Shown here in pieces: positions 18,045 to 27,661 of a stretch of 64,000 bases of DNA (position 1 is the first letter of the stretch; every line of letters begins with the position of its first letter). The stretch is from NCBI GenBank assembly GCA_934122115.1, contig CAKOVU010000002.1, positions 138,784-202,783 on the forward strand, given 5' to 3'. A program made the translations under genes and the position numbers. Below the pieces are notes generated by a model. That model was not told the DNA's origin. It did no database searches and saw nothing but the letters and a program-made list of their open reading frames with translations. The DNA is from UMGS1901 sp934122115 (GTDB taxonomy: Bacteria; Bacillota; Clostridia; TANB77; CAG-508).

Positions 18045-18316
18045 TAAAATTGCCAATTAGAATGTGTTGGAGTATCTGTTAATCCTAAATCTGTAAAAGT
18101 AGAATTTATTTTTTTATCTTTTAAAAATCTATTTACATTTTTTAAAGATACACCAGTTTGAAGAGATAAATCCTCAACAGATACAGTGTTATCATTTTCA
18201 GTTAGAAAAGTAGTAAGATGCGCAATATCATTCTCATCTTTAGAAATGCAGTTTGGGCATACATCATTTTTTGAAGCAAAAAAACAACCGCAACGTTCAC
18301 ATCTATTTAAATTCAT
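18044..18316 (-). CDS. Zinc-ribbon/HTH protein (YvyF-like, TIGR03826 type)
   Basis: 90 aa. An N-terminal zinc ribbon (CERCGCFF... CPNC) is followed by a helix-turn-helix-like stretch (VEDLSLQTGVSLKNVNRFLK). This matches the small protein of flagellar-region operons called YvyF, but no flagellar gene is in the window. It is probably a regulatory or RNA/DNA-binding factor. RBS AGGAGG lies before the ATG on the minus strand. Confidence 0.75.
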   Translation of the reverse strand: MNLNRCERCGCFFASKNDVCPNCISKDENDIAHLTTFLTENDNTVSVEDLSLQTGVSLKNVNRFLKDKKINSTFTDLGLTDTPTHSNWQF

Positions 18317-18492
18317 TATAATTCCTCCTATGTGTATAATTTATCAAAAAATCTCTAATAATCAAATTTTCTGTAAGATATTGTAACATAAATAAACAAA
18401 AATATAAATAGAAAAAATAAAAAAACTTGCTATAATTAGAAAAATATTATATTATAATATTTGCAAAAATGAAGTATAAAAAGGAGCAAATC

Positions 18493-20745
18493 TTGGAAAT
18501 AGAAGGTCAATTAACTAATATAATTTATAAGAATGATACTAATAGCTATACTGTTGCAGAATTTCTAACAAATGAAAATGAAGAAATTACGGTCGTTGGT
18601 TATTTACCTTTTATTAATGTTGGAGATAGCTTAAAACTTATTGGAAATTTAATAAAACATCCAGATTATGGCGAACAATTAAAAATAATGACTTTTGAAA
18701 AAATAATGCCTACAACACCAGAAGCGCTGGAAAAATATTTGGCAAATGGCAACTTTAAAGGAATAGGGCCAGCAACTGCTAAAAAAATAGTTGAAACTTT
18801 TGGAAATGATACAATAAATGTAATAAAGTTAGAGCCACAAAAATTAACTAAAATTAAGGGAATTACTAAAGAAAAAGCTTTTGACATAGCAGCAGAATTT
18901 TTGAAGAATTGGGAACTATGGCAGATTGTTGGCTTTTTAGATAAATTTGGAATAGGACCTCAAGGAGCAGAAACAGTTTATAAGAAACTTGGGGAAGATG
19001 CTTTAGAGCAAATAGAAGCAAATCCGTATGTTCTTATAGATGTGGCAAATAAAGTGAATTTTGAGAAAGTAGATAAAATAGCATTAGAGCTAGGATATGA
19101 GCATGATAACTATAAAAGAGTAAGAAGCGGTATTAAATATGGATTAGAAAAAGTAGCTTTAAATGGGCATTCGGCTGTTATTTACAATCATCTAATAGAA
19201 TATGTGAAATCATTGCTAAATGTATCAGAAAATGTAGTAGAAGAAGCAATAATAAATATGAAGGCAAAAGAGGAAGTAATAATAGAAGATAGAGATGATG
19301 GAACAGAGTGGATATATTCTAAGAGCTTCTATGATACTGAGCTTAATATAGCAAAAAAACTAATAAGCTTAAATAATTGCGATAATGTGAAATATATAAA
19401 GAAAATATCTAAAGAATTAGAAGAAATTCAAAAGCAGATAGGAATGACATTATCGGAAAAGCAAAAAGAAGCGATAGAAAGCATAAATGATAATAACGTG
19501 TGTGTGATAACTGGCGGACCTGGAACAGGAAAAACAACAATAATAAAGGCAATAATAGAATTATATAAAAAACATGGAATGAAACCAGTTTTATGTGCAC
19601 CAACAGGAAGAGCTGCCAAAAGAATGACGGAAACAACTGGCGAAGAAGCGAAAACTCTTCATAGATTATTAGAGCTAGCAGGAATGGTATCAGATGAAAA
19701 TGATAACTTTAATGTGGACTTATTAGTTACACCAATTGATGGCGATATAATAATTGTAGATGAAACATCAATGGTAGATATGTTTTTGATGAATTATTTA
19801 TTAAAAGCAATTTACAAAGGAACAAAATTGGTTTTGGTAGGAGATATTGACCAGCTACCATCGGTTGGACCAGGCTGTGTATTAAAAGATATAATAGCTT
19901 CAAACAGAATAACAACAATTGTGTTGAACCAAATTTTTAGACAAGCAGCTAAAAGCAAGATAATAGTAAATGCTCATAGAGTAAATGAAGGAATGAATTT
20001 TATAGAAGATAAAAAAGCAGATATAGATGGAAATGAAGATATAGAGCTTTTAGATGATTTCTTTTTTATTAATGAAAACAGACCTGAAAGAATAGTGGAT
20101 ACTATAATTAGCTTGTGCAGCGGAAGATTAAAGAAATATGGGGATTTTGATTTTTTAAATAATATTCAGATAATTACGCCTACTAAAAAAGGAATGGTGG
20201 GAACTAAAGAGTTAAATAAGATATTGCAAGAAAAATTAAATGGATATGATGAAGAAAAAAATGAAAAATCATTTGGAGAAGTTACTTTTAGAGAAAATGA
20301 CAGGGTTATGCAAATAAAGAATAATTATAATATGATATGGGAAAAAGATAGTGATAATAAATTTGGAAAAGATTTAGGCAATGGAGTATTTAATGGAGAA
20401 TTGGGAATAATAGAAAGAATAAACCCTGTAGAAAAGAATGTTAGAGTGAAATTTGATGATGGAAAAACAGCGGTTTATGAAAATGCAGATTTAGACCAAT
20501 TAGAACATGCATATGCAATAACTGTGCATAAAGCACAAGGAAGCGAGTTTGATGTTGTAATATTACCAATTTGTCAGCTTGCACCAATGTTACAAACAAG
20601 AAATTTAATATATACGGCTATAACTAGAGCAAAGAAAATGCTTATAGTAATTGGAAATAAAGGTACAGTAGATTATATGATAGCTAATAACAATACAAAA
20701 AATAGAAATACAGGTTTAAAATATAAAATGGAAAAGATTTTGTAG
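18493..20745 (+). CDS. recD2: RecD2-type SF1B DNA helicase
   Basis: ATP-dependent 5'-3' helicase working in repair independently of RecBC. An N-terminal OB/HhH region precedes Walker A (ITGGPGTGKTTIIKA), Walker B (IIVDETSMVD) and the C-terminal UvrD_C_2 motif (AITVHKAQGSEFD). An ATG at 18469 has no ribosome site; the TTG at 18493 follows AAGGAG by 6 bases and begins where the family does (LEIEGQLTNIIYKND), so I start there (750 aa). comF follows directly. Confidence 0.93.
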   Translation: MEIEGQLTNIIYKNDTNSYTVAEFLTNENEEITVVGYLPFINVGDSLKLIGNLIKHPDYGEQLKIMTFEKIMPTTPEALEKYLANGNFKGIGPATAKKIVETFGNDTINVIKLEPQKLTKIKGITKEKAFDIAAEFLKNWELWQIVGFLDKFGIGPQGAETVYKKLGEDALEQIEANPYVLIDVANKVNFEKVDKIALELGYEHDNYKRVRSGIKYGLEKVALNGHSAVIYNHLIEYVKSLLNVSENVVEEAIINMKAKEEVIIEDRDDGTEWIYSKSFYDTELNIAKKLISLNNCDNVKYIKKISKELEEIQKQIGMTLSEKQKEAIESINDNNVCVITGGPGTGKTTIIKAIIELYKKHGMKPVLCAPTGRAAKRMTETTGEEAKTLHRLLELAGMVSDENDNFNVDLLVTPIDGDIIIVDETSMVDMFLMNYLLKAIYKGTKLVLVGDIDQLPSVGPGCVLKDIIASNRITTIVLNQIFRQAAKSKIIVNAHRVNEGMNFIEDKKADIDGNEDIELLDDFFFINENRPERIVDTIISLCSGRLKKYGDFDFLNNIQIITPTKKGMVGTKELNKILQEKLNGYDEEKNEKSFGEVTFRENDRVMQIKNNYNMIWEKDSDNKFGKDLGNGVFNGELGIIERINPVEKNVRVKFDDGKTAVYENADLDQLEHAYAITVHKAQGSEFDVVILPICQLAPMLQTRNLIYTAITRAKKMLIVIGNKGTVDYMIANNNTKNRNTGLKYKMEKIL

Positions 20746-20754
20746 GAGGCAGGT

Positions 20755-21405
20755 ATAGAAAAATTACTGGATATTATTTTCCCGCCTACATGTGGAATAT
20801 GTGGGAAAATAAACAAGAATTATTTGTGCACTGATTGTGGAAAACAAATAGAAAAAATCACATTAAATAAATTAGAAAGATGCAATATAGATGCTGAAAT
20901 TGTTGAATTTATGTATATTTTTAAATATGATGGCATCGTAAGAAATCTAATTATTAATTACAAATTTAATGACTGTGCATATTTATATAAAACTTTTGCA
21001 AAAATTATATTAGATAACAAAAAAATATGTGATTTTATAAAATCTTATGATATAATTATCCCAGTTCCAATTCATAGAAAAAGAAAATTGCTTAGAGGAT
21101 ATAACCAAACAGAGTTGATAGCAAAAGCTTTAGCTAAAACATTAGAGAATGTTACATATAATACCAAAGCTTTAATAAAAACTAAAAACAATTCAAAACA
21201 GAGCACTTTAAGCAGGTTGGAAAGAGAGCGAAATGTGCTAAATGCATATGAATTTAATGAAAGAGAAGCGGATAAAATATACAATAAAAAAATATTAATT
21301 TTTGACGACATATATACAACTGGAAATACGATAAAAGAATGTGCAAAAATAATAAACAACTTTAATCCTAAAAGTATAGGAATAGTAACAATAGCAAAAG
21401 ATTAA
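20755..21405 (+). CDS. comF: ComF family phosphoribosyltransferase-like protein, probable AUA start
   Basis: ComF proteins act in DNA uptake and recombination. The C-terminal PRTase motif (ILIFDDIYTTGNTI) is clear. The first canonical start is TTG at 20824, which would remove most of the zinc finger. In the same frame upstream the sequence reads LLDIIFPPTCGICGK...YLCTDCGK, the standard ComF N-terminus. AGGAGG at 20744-20749 is followed 5 bases later by ATA at 20755, which I take as a rare AUA start (216 aa). Co-transcribed with recD2, whose stop codon overlaps this ribosome site. Confidence 0.85.
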   Translation: MEKLLDIIFPPTCGICGKINKNYLCTDCGKQIEKITLNKLERCNIDAEIVEFMYIFKYDGIVRNLIINYKFNDCAYLYKTFAKIILDNKKICDFIKSYDIIIPVPIHRKRKLLRGYNQTELIAKALAKTLENVTYNTKALIKTKNNSKQSTLSRLERERNVLNAYEFNEREADKIYNKKILIFDDIYTTGNTIKECAKIINNFNPKSIGIVTIAKD

Positions 21406-21420
21406 ATAGGAGGAAAAATT

Positions 21421-23382
21421 GTGGAAGATTTAGTAGAAAGCATTTTAGATTACATTAGGTCAGATTATACTGATTATGCAATAATGATTAATGGCGAGTG
21501 GGGAAGCGGAAAAACTTATTTTTGGAACCATAAAATAAGAAAAAAGATTGAATCAATGCAAATAAATGGAAAAAAATATACTACTATTTATATGTCTTTA
21601 TATGGTATTTCTAATTTGGAAGAAATAAGTAAAAAAATATTCATAGAAACTACTCAGCTAATGGATAAAAACTTGAAAAAATTTATGAATTCTAATTCTC
21701 AAACAACCATACCAGAGTACGCTAAAACTGGTCTTGATATGGCAAACTTTTTTGGTGTAACTCAAAATGGAGATAAAATAGATTACAAGGAATTCTTTTC
21801 TACTGATGATAAGATATTGTGCTTCGACGATTTGGAAAGAGCGAATGTAGATGTAATCGATATATTAGGATATATAAACAATTTCGTTGAACACGACCAT
21901 ATTAAAACAATAATAATATGTAATGAAAAAGAACTTTCAACCAAGCTAAAAAGCAGTAATTTGGAGATGAAAACTTTTATTGCAACATATTTATTAGACA
22001 AAGAAAACAAGCTAACAGAAAAAACAGATGAGCCAATGGTTGAAAGAATACAGGATACCATAGAATATGTTTTTGATAAAGCAAACGACTATGAAAGAAT
22101 TAAAGAAAAATTAATAGGAGAAACTTTTGAATATAATCCAGAATTTACTTATATTATAAACGGACTATTAATGAGATATGAGAGGTATCCAGAATTAATA
22201 AGATTTTTAAGAGAAAACTCATATTTAATAACTTCCACTTTTGAAAAGAGTGGAACTAGAAACTTAAGAATTTTAAAGCATTCTTTAAATGACTTTAAGA
22301 AAATATTTGATATGGTAAATAAGAGTTATCCGAATACTAATAATAGAGTATTGCAAACAATGCTTATATTTACAATAGCTATATCTTTTGAAATAAAAGC
22401 AGGAAAAATAACAAAGGATAAGTTTAAAAATATAGAAAACAACGAAGAGTATAGAGCAATATTAGTATCATCAAGAGTATTTATGGATAATAGACAATTT
22501 TATATTAAAGAATTTGATAATACTTATTATTACAATTTTAAGGCAGAATACAGATTCTTTAAATTTATAGAAATGTATGTAAGAACAAGAATATTTGACA
22601 TGAAGACTTTTAAAGAAAATATGGATGTAATAATAAATACTGTAGATACAGATAAATTACCAGGCTATAAGAAATTATTAACAGAGGAATATTGGAAAAT
22701 AAATGATGACCAATTTTCTAGTGTTATTCAGCAGGTTATAGATAGTGTTAACAAAGGCGAAATACAACCAATAGAAATAGTTAAATTATTTGCGTATTTT
22801 AGCTATTTTATAGAGAAAAATTTAATAGATTATGATATAGAAACAATTGAAAGTGTATTTTTAAATGGAATGAATCTAGCATCTGTAAAATCAAAATATT
22901 TTGAGAACGCAGATGAAGAGTTACAACAGATTGAAACAGATAATATGGGAGCAGAAATGCAAAACATAATATCAAGGTTTAAAACAATTAACTCACAATT
23001 AAAAGATAAGATGTATAGAGAAAAAGCAGAAGAAGTGTTTAAATATATTCCTATGAAAATGGAAGTATTTTATGAAAAATTTGCTAAAGAGTGCAGCAAT
23101 ATACCAATATTTAAATATTATGATCCATTCCAAATGTTCCAAAGAATATCTTGTGCAAGCAATGAAGATATAGTATCAATAAGAGAAGCTTTAGCAGAAA
23201 GAGCTAAACACCATAAAAAGGAAATTGCTCCAGAAATGGAAAATATTGCTAAAATAAAGCAAATAATGGAAGATTATATAGATGGAAAAAGACCAACTAT
23301 AAAAACTGTAATGATAGAAGAATTTGCAAAGGAATTAGGAAAAATACTAGACAGCTACAAATTACCACAAGAATTATTATAA
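21421..23382 (+). CDS. KAP-type P-loop NTPase
   Basis: 653 aa, GTG start after AGGAGG. Walker A NGEWGSGKTYFW (residues ~25-36) and Walker B ILCFDDLERA (~132-141) with an acidic pair are as in KAP NTPases, many of which are membrane-linked or belong to defence islands. The rest is largely helical with no recognised effector domain and no clear membrane segment. It follows comF by 15 bp, so it may be in the recD2-comF unit. Function unknown. Confidence 0.75.
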   Translation: MEDLVESILDYIRSDYTDYAIMINGEWGSGKTYFWNHKIRKKIESMQINGKKYTTIYMSLYGISNLEEISKKIFIETTQLMDKNLKKFMNSNSQTTIPEYAKTGLDMANFFGVTQNGDKIDYKEFFSTDDKILCFDDLERANVDVIDILGYINNFVEHDHIKTIIICNEKELSTKLKSSNLEMKTFIATYLLDKENKLTEKTDEPMVERIQDTIEYVFDKANDYERIKEKLIGETFEYNPEFTYIINGLLMRYERYPELIRFLRENSYLITSTFEKSGTRNLRILKHSLNDFKKIFDMVNKSYPNTNNRVLQTMLIFTIAISFEIKAGKITKDKFKNIENNEEYRAILVSSRVFMDNRQFYIKEFDNTYYYNFKAEYRFFKFIEMYVRTRIFDMKTFKENMDVIINTVDTDKLPGYKKLLTEEYWKINDDQFSSVIQQVIDSVNKGEIQPIEIVKLFAYFSYFIEKNLIDYDIETIESVFLNGMNLASVKSKYFENADEELQQIETDNMGAEMQNIISRFKTINSQLKDKMYREKAEEVFKYIPMKMEVFYEKFAKECSNIPIFKYYDPFQMFQRISCASNEDIVSIREALAERAKHHKKEIAPEMENIAKIKQIMEDYIDGKRPTIKTVMIEEFAKELGKILDSYKLPQELL

Positions 23383-23386
23383 AAAT

Positions 23387-23423
23387 AAAATCCAATTTAT
23401 ACGATGTATAAGTTGGATTTTTT
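23387..23423 (+). terminator. Terminator after the KAP-type gene
   Basis: Two stacked stems (AAATCCAA/TTGGATTT and TTATAC/GTATAA) followed by six Ts. Confidence 0.85.
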
Positions 23424-23498
23424 AGTTTATTATTGAATAAAAAAGTAAAAGAAGGAAATACTAGAAACATAAAAAGAAAAAATAAAGGGAGGAAGAAA

Positions 23499-24053
23499 AT
23501 GAAAGCAACAGGTGTTGTAAGAAGGATAGATGATTTAGGAAGAGTAGTAATTCCAAAGGAGATAAGAAGAACATTAAGAATAAAAGAGGGCGATCCGTTA
23601 GAAATTTTTACAGATAAAGAGGGAGAAGTAATATTAAAAAAATATTCACCTATTGGGGAATTGTCTGAATTCGCAGAGGAATATGCAGAAACATTAACTA
23701 AAACAACAGGCCATATTGCTTGTATAACGGATAAGGATACTGTTATAGCTGTTTCAGGAGCTTCTAAAAAAGAACTATTAGAGCAAGGTGTGAGTTCCCA
23801 ATTAGAAAAAATAATGGAAGACCAAGAAAAATATATTAGCAAAGAAAACAATAATGTAGCTGTACCAATTACAAAAAATGAAAATAAAGATAGATTGAAT
23901 AATGCACAAGTTATATACCCAATAATTTCAGAAGGAAATACAATAGGTAGCGTAATATTACTATCAAAAGATGATAAAACCAAGATGACTGAAGTGGAAC
24001 AAAAGGTGGCACAGTCGGCTGCTAGTTTTTTAGGAAAGCAAATGGAAATATAA
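23499..24053 (+). CDS. spoVT: Stage V sporulation regulator SpoVT
   Basis: Forespore transcription factor. N-terminal AbrB-type swapped-hairpin DNA-binding domain (RRIDDLGRVVIPKEIRR) and a C-terminal GAF-like domain. The in-frame ATG at 23433 lacks support; ATG 23499 follows GGGAGG by 6 bases and yields the canonical MKATGVVRR start (184 aa). Confidence 0.95.
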   Translation: MKATGVVRRIDDLGRVVIPKEIRRTLRIKEGDPLEIFTDKEGEVILKKYSPIGELSEFAEEYAETLTKTTGHIACITDKDTVIAVSGASKKELLEQGVSSQLEKIMEDQEKYISKENNNVAVPITKNENKDRLNNAQVIYPIISEGNTIGSVILLSKDDKTKMTEVEQKVAQSAASFLGKQMEI

Positions 24054-24081
24054 ATATAAATTAAAAAATTTGAAAAAAGGC

Positions 24082-24110
24082 TTGAATAAAAAAGAGATTT
24101 GTAGTATAAA
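24082..24110 (+). promoter_or_regulatory. Sigma-A promoter of small gene 24151
   Basis: TTGAAT (24082-24087), 17-bp spacer, TATAAA (24105-24110), 41 bp before the ATG. Confidence 0.7.
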
Positions 24111-24150
24111 TATTATAAATGAAAATTATTATTCTACAAAGGAGGAAGTT

Positions 24151-24378
24151 ATGGAAGGACAAGAAAATAAAGAAAATGTTATAGCAAACCAATTCGATGC
24201 AGGAGTTCCAACAAAAATAAGCACTTGGACAAAAATTAAAAACTTCTTATTCCAAGAAGTAAGAGTTGAACTTACACCAAGACAAGCTGAAGTATTTAAT
24301 TCAATAAATAGCTTCTGGCATCAAGAAATTACAGATGAGCAAGCAAATGCTTTTCTATTCCAAAAAATGAAATTTTAA
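24151..24378 (+). CDS. Small conserved-looking protein of unknown function
   Basis: 75 aa starting MEGQENKEN after a strong AAAGGAGG; an upstream in-frame ATG at 24070 lies before the promoter and is unlikely. No signal or membrane segment. Contains a helical stretch RVELTPRQAEVFNSINSFW. It has its own promoter and terminator, so it is a monocistronic and probably well-expressed gene. Function not recognised. Confidence 0.7.
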   Translation: MEGQENKENVIANQFDAGVPTKISTWTKIKNFLFQEVRVELTPRQAEVFNSINSFWHQEITDEQANAFLFQKMKF

Positions 24379-24386
24379 TAATTTTT

Positions 24387-24413
24387 AAGCAAGTATTAAC
24401 TTGCTTTTTTTTT
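24387..24413 (+). terminator. Rho-independent terminator after small gene 24151
   Basis: AAGCAAGT, loop ATTA, ACTTGCTT followed by a long T-run. Confidence 0.92.
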
Positions 24414-24434
24414 GCAATAAATAGGGTAGAATAC

Positions 24435-24463
24435 TTGAAATATAATATTTTTTGTTATAGAAT
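24435..24463 (+). promoter_or_regulatory. Sigma-A promoter of the glycolytic cluster
   Basis: TTGAAA (24435-24440), 17-bp spacer, TAGAAT (24458-24463), 54 bp before the gap ATG. Confidence 0.72.
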
Positions 24464-24517
24464 AAAAACGGTTAAAAACCACATAATATATGTAAACAAT
24501 TAAAGGAGGAAAACGTT

Positions 24518-25525
24518 ATGGTTAAAGTTGGAATTAACGGATTTGGAAGAATTGGAAAATTAGCATTCCAAGCAGCATTAAAAAATGCTGAAGTAGAGGT
24601 AGTAGCAGTAAATGATCCGTTCATAGCAGCAGATTATATGGCTTACATGGTTAAATATGATTCAATGCATGGCAGATTTAATGGAGATATAAAAGCAGAA
24701 GAAGGAAAACTAATTGTAGATGGAAAAACAATTAATGTATATAATGAAATGGATCCAAACAACATTCCATGGGGAAAAGAAGGAGTTGAATATGTTCTAG
24801 AATGCTCTGGAGTATTCACAACAATGGAAAAAGCACAAGCTCATATAAATGCAGGAGCTAAAAAAGTTGTTATAAGTGCACCTTCTAAAGATGCTCCAAT
24901 GTTTGTCATGGGTGTTAACAATGATAAATACGATACAAGCATGAATATAGTATCAAATGCTTCTTGTACAACAAACTGCCTAGCACCACTTGCAAAAGTA
25001 ATAAACGATAATTTTGGAATAAAAGAAGGATTAATGACTACAGTACATTCAACAACTGCAACACAAAAAACAGTTGATGGAGCTTCTAAAAAAGATTGGA
25101 GAGGTGGAAGAGCAGCAGCAGCAAACATTATACCATCTTCAACAGGAGCTGCAAAAGCAGTAGGAAAAGTAATACCAGAATTAAATGGAAGATTAACAGG
25201 TATGTCATTCAGAGTACCTACAATGGATGTATCAGTTGTTGATTTAACATGTAATCTAGAGAAACCAACAACATACGAAGAAATATGTGCAGCAATGAAG
25301 AAAGCAGCTGAAGGAGAATTAAAAGGAATAGTTGAATATGTTGATGAAGATGTTGTTTCATCAGATTTCTTAAGTGATGAACACACTTCAATATTTGATG
25401 CAAAAGCTGGAATAATGCTAACAGATACATTTGTTAAATTAGTAGCATGGTATGATAATGAATGGGGCTATGCTCATAAATTGGTTGATTTAGCAGCATA
25501 CATGGCAACAGTTGACCATAAATAA
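24518..25525 (+). CDS. gap: Glyceraldehyde-3-phosphate dehydrogenase
   Basis: Glycolytic enzyme (type I), 335 aa. Rossmann start VGINGFGRIGKLAF, catalytic Cys in SNASCTTNCLAP and conserved VPTMDVSVVDLTC. It is the first gene of a gap-pgk-tpiA-gpmI cluster with a strong GGAGG. An adjacent CggR-type repressor is not seen. Two hairpins separate it from pgk. Confidence 0.98.
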   Translation: MVKVGINGFGRIGKLAFQAALKNAEVEVVAVNDPFIAADYMAYMVKYDSMHGRFNGDIKAEEGKLIVDGKTINVYNEMDPNNIPWGKEGVEYVLECSGVFTTMEKAQAHINAGAKKVVISAPSKDAPMFVMGVNNDKYDTSMNIVSNASCTTNCLAPLAKVINDNFGIKEGLMTTVHSTTATQKTVDGASKKDWRGGRAAAANIIPSSTGAAKAVGKVIPELNGRLTGMSFRVPTMDVSVVDLTCNLEKPTTYEEICAAMKKAAEGELKGIVEYVDEDVVSSDFLSDEHTSIFDAKAGIMLTDTFVKLVAWYDNEWGYAHKLVDLAAYMATVDHK

Positions 25526-25538
25526 AATATAAATTATT

Positions 25539-25575
25539 GGTTAGAAGTTGATACACAAGTGTTTCAACTTCTACC
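25539..25575 (+). promoter_or_regulatory. Intercistronic hairpin 1, gap-pgk
   Basis: TAGAAGTTGA (25542-25551) pairs with TCAACTTCTA (25564-25573), with inner ACAC/GTGT. No T-run. It resembles the stem between the asp23-like and amaP-like genes. Confidence 0.65.
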
Positions 25576-25596
25576 AGATAATATTTTAAAAGCTAG

Positions 25597-25627
25597 ATAT
25601 TAGAAATTTGATTAAAATTTCTAATAT
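25597..25627 (+). promoter_or_regulatory. Intercistronic hairpin 2, gap-pgk
   Basis: Perfect 13-bp A+T-rich stem (ATATTAGAAATTT, loop GATTA, AAATTTCTAATAT). With hairpin 1 it may stabilise or process the gap transcript. Confidence 0.65.
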
Positions 25628-25653
25628 GTGTCTTTAAAAAATAGGAGGAAAAT

Positions 25654-26841
25654 ATGGATAAAAAAACTATAAGAGATATTGATTTAAAAGGAAAGAAAGT
25701 ATTAGTAAGATGTGATTTCAACGTTCCATTAGATGAAAATTTGAAAATTACAGATAACAGAAGAATAGTAGGTGCTTTACCTACAATCAAATACTTATTG
25801 GAAAATGATTGCAAAGTAATACTATGCTCTCATTTAGGAAGACCAAAGGGAGAAGTAAAAAAAGAGTTCTCTTTAAGACCTGTGGCTGATGAATTATCAA
25901 GATTATTGGGCAAAAACGTAAAATTAGCAGATGATATTATCGGCGAAAGTGCAAAAGAATTAACTTCAAATATGAAAGATGGAGATATTGTATTACTAGA
26001 GAATGTTAGATTTGATAGCAGAGAAGAAGCAAACGATGCTGAATTTGCTAAAGAATTAGCTTCACTAGCAGAAGTATATGTAAATGATGCTTTTGGAACT
26101 GCACATAGAGCACATGCTTCAACAGCAGGTGTTGCAAACTATTTACCAGCAGTTGCAGGATTTTTAATGGAAAAAGAAATAAACTTTTTAGGTAAAACAC
26201 TAGAAAATCCAGAGAGACCTTTTATGGCTATATTAGGAGGCAAAAAGGTTTCAGATAAAATTGGCGTAATAGATAGTTTATTAGAAAAAGTAGATACACT
26301 ATTAATTGGTGGAGGAATGGCATATACATTCTTTAAAGCAATGGGATATAATGTAGGAAACTCAATTTGTGAATTGGATAAATTAGATTTAGCAACAAGT
26401 TTAATGGAAAAAGCAAAGCAAAAGGGTGTAAAATTAATGCTTCCAGTGGATACAAAAGTAGGAAAAGAATTTAGTGCAGATACAGAAAGCAAAACAGTAG
26501 ATTATACAGAAATACCAGATGGTTGGGAAGGTTTTGATATAGGAGAAAAAACAATAAAAATGTATGAAGAAGAGCTTTCTAAAGCTAAAACTGTAATTTG
26601 GAATGGACCAGTTGGATTATTTGAATTTGATCAATTTGCAATTGGAACAAATAGTATAGCTAAGTTTTTAGGAGACTTACAAGATGCAACTACAATAATA
26701 GGCGGAGGAGATTCTGCAGCAGCTATTGAAAAATTAGGAATAGGCGATAAATTCACACACATATCAACAGGTGGTGGAGCATCATTAGAATTCTTAGAAG
26801 GTAAAAAATTACCAGGAGTAGAATGCTTACAAGATAAATAG
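25654..26841 (+). CDS. pgk: Phosphoglycerate kinase
   Basis: Converts 1,3-bisphosphoglycerate and ADP to 3-phosphoglycerate and ATP. 395 aa. Substrate loop RCDFNVPLDE at the N-terminus and nucleotide-binding GGGDSAAAIEKLG near the C-terminus. TpiA is separate, not fused. Confidence 0.98.
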   Translation: MDKKTIRDIDLKGKKVLVRCDFNVPLDENLKITDNRRIVGALPTIKYLLENDCKVILCSHLGRPKGEVKKEFSLRPVADELSRLLGKNVKLADDIIGESAKELTSNMKDGDIVLLENVRFDSREEANDAEFAKELASLAEVYVNDAFGTAHRAHASTAGVANYLPAVAGFLMEKEINFLGKTLENPERPFMAILGGKKVSDKIGVIDSLLEKVDTLLIGGGMAYTFFKAMGYNVGNSICELDKLDLATSLMEKAKQKGVKLMLPVDTKVGKEFSADTESKTVDYTEIPDGWEGFDIGEKTIKMYEEELSKAKTVIWNGPVGLFEFDQFAIGTNSIAKFLGDLQDATTIIGGGDSAAAIEKLGIGDKFTHISTGGGASLEFLEGKKLPGVECLQDK

Positions 26842-26855
26842 AAGGAGCTTTAAAT

Positions 26856-27617
26856 ATGAGAAAAAAAGTAATAGCAGGAAATTGGAAAATGAATATGCTT
26901 CCAAATGAAGCAATTGATTTTATAGCGCAATTAACTCCACTAGTAAAAAATACTAAAAATGAAGTTATATTATGCGTACCATATACAGATTTGTTCTATG
27001 CATTATTAACTGCACAAGATACTAATATAAAAATAGGCGCACAAAATATGCATTGGGAAGAAAAGGGAGCATTTACAGGAGAAATTTCAGGAATGATGTT
27101 AAAATCAATTGGAGTTGAATATGTAATAATAGGTCATTCAGAAAGAAGGCAATACTTTGCAGAAAATGATGAAACTGTAAATAAAAAAGTTAAATCAGCC
27201 TTGGCAAACGGATTGAACCCAATAGTATGTGTGGGAGAAACCCTAGAACAAAAAGAAGCCGGAAAAACTAAAGATATTATAACTAATCAAGTTGAAGCAG
27301 CATTAGAAGGATTAGAAAAAGAACAAGTAGAAAAAGTAATAATTGCTTATGAACCTATATGGGCAATAGGAACAGGTAAAACAGCTACTTCAGAGGATGC
27401 TAACAACAATATTAAGGATATAAGAAACAAAATATCAGATTTGTTTGGAGAAGATGTAGCTGAAGAAGTAGTAATTCAATATGGAGGTAGTGTAAAATCT
27501 ACAAATGCAAAAGAATTATTTGAAATGTCTGATATAGATGGAGCTTTAATAGGTGGAGCAAGTTTAAAGGTAGATGAATTTTCTAAAATAGTAAATTACA
27601 ATGAAAATAAGGAATAG
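26856..27617 (+). CDS. tpiA: Triosephosphate isomerase
   Basis: Interconverts dihydroxyacetone phosphate and glyceraldehyde-3-phosphate. 253 aa with AGNWKMN (Lys), IIGHSERR (catalytic His) and AYEPIWAIGTGK (catalytic Glu). It begins 14 bp after pgk behind AAGGAG. Confidence 0.98.
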   Translation: MRKKVIAGNWKMNMLPNEAIDFIAQLTPLVKNTKNEVILCVPYTDLFYALLTAQDTNIKIGAQNMHWEEKGAFTGEISGMMLKSIGVEYVIIGHSERRQYFAENDETVNKKVKSALANGLNPIVCVGETLEQKEAGKTKDIITNQVEAALEGLEKEQVEKVIIAYEPIWAIGTGKTATSEDANNNIKDIRNKISDLFGEDVAEEVVIQYGGSVKSTNAKELFEMSDIDGALIGGASLKVDEFSKIVNYNENKE

Positions 27618-27661
27618 ATTTTAATAGCAATAGATATAAATGACAAGGAAGGAAGATAAAA

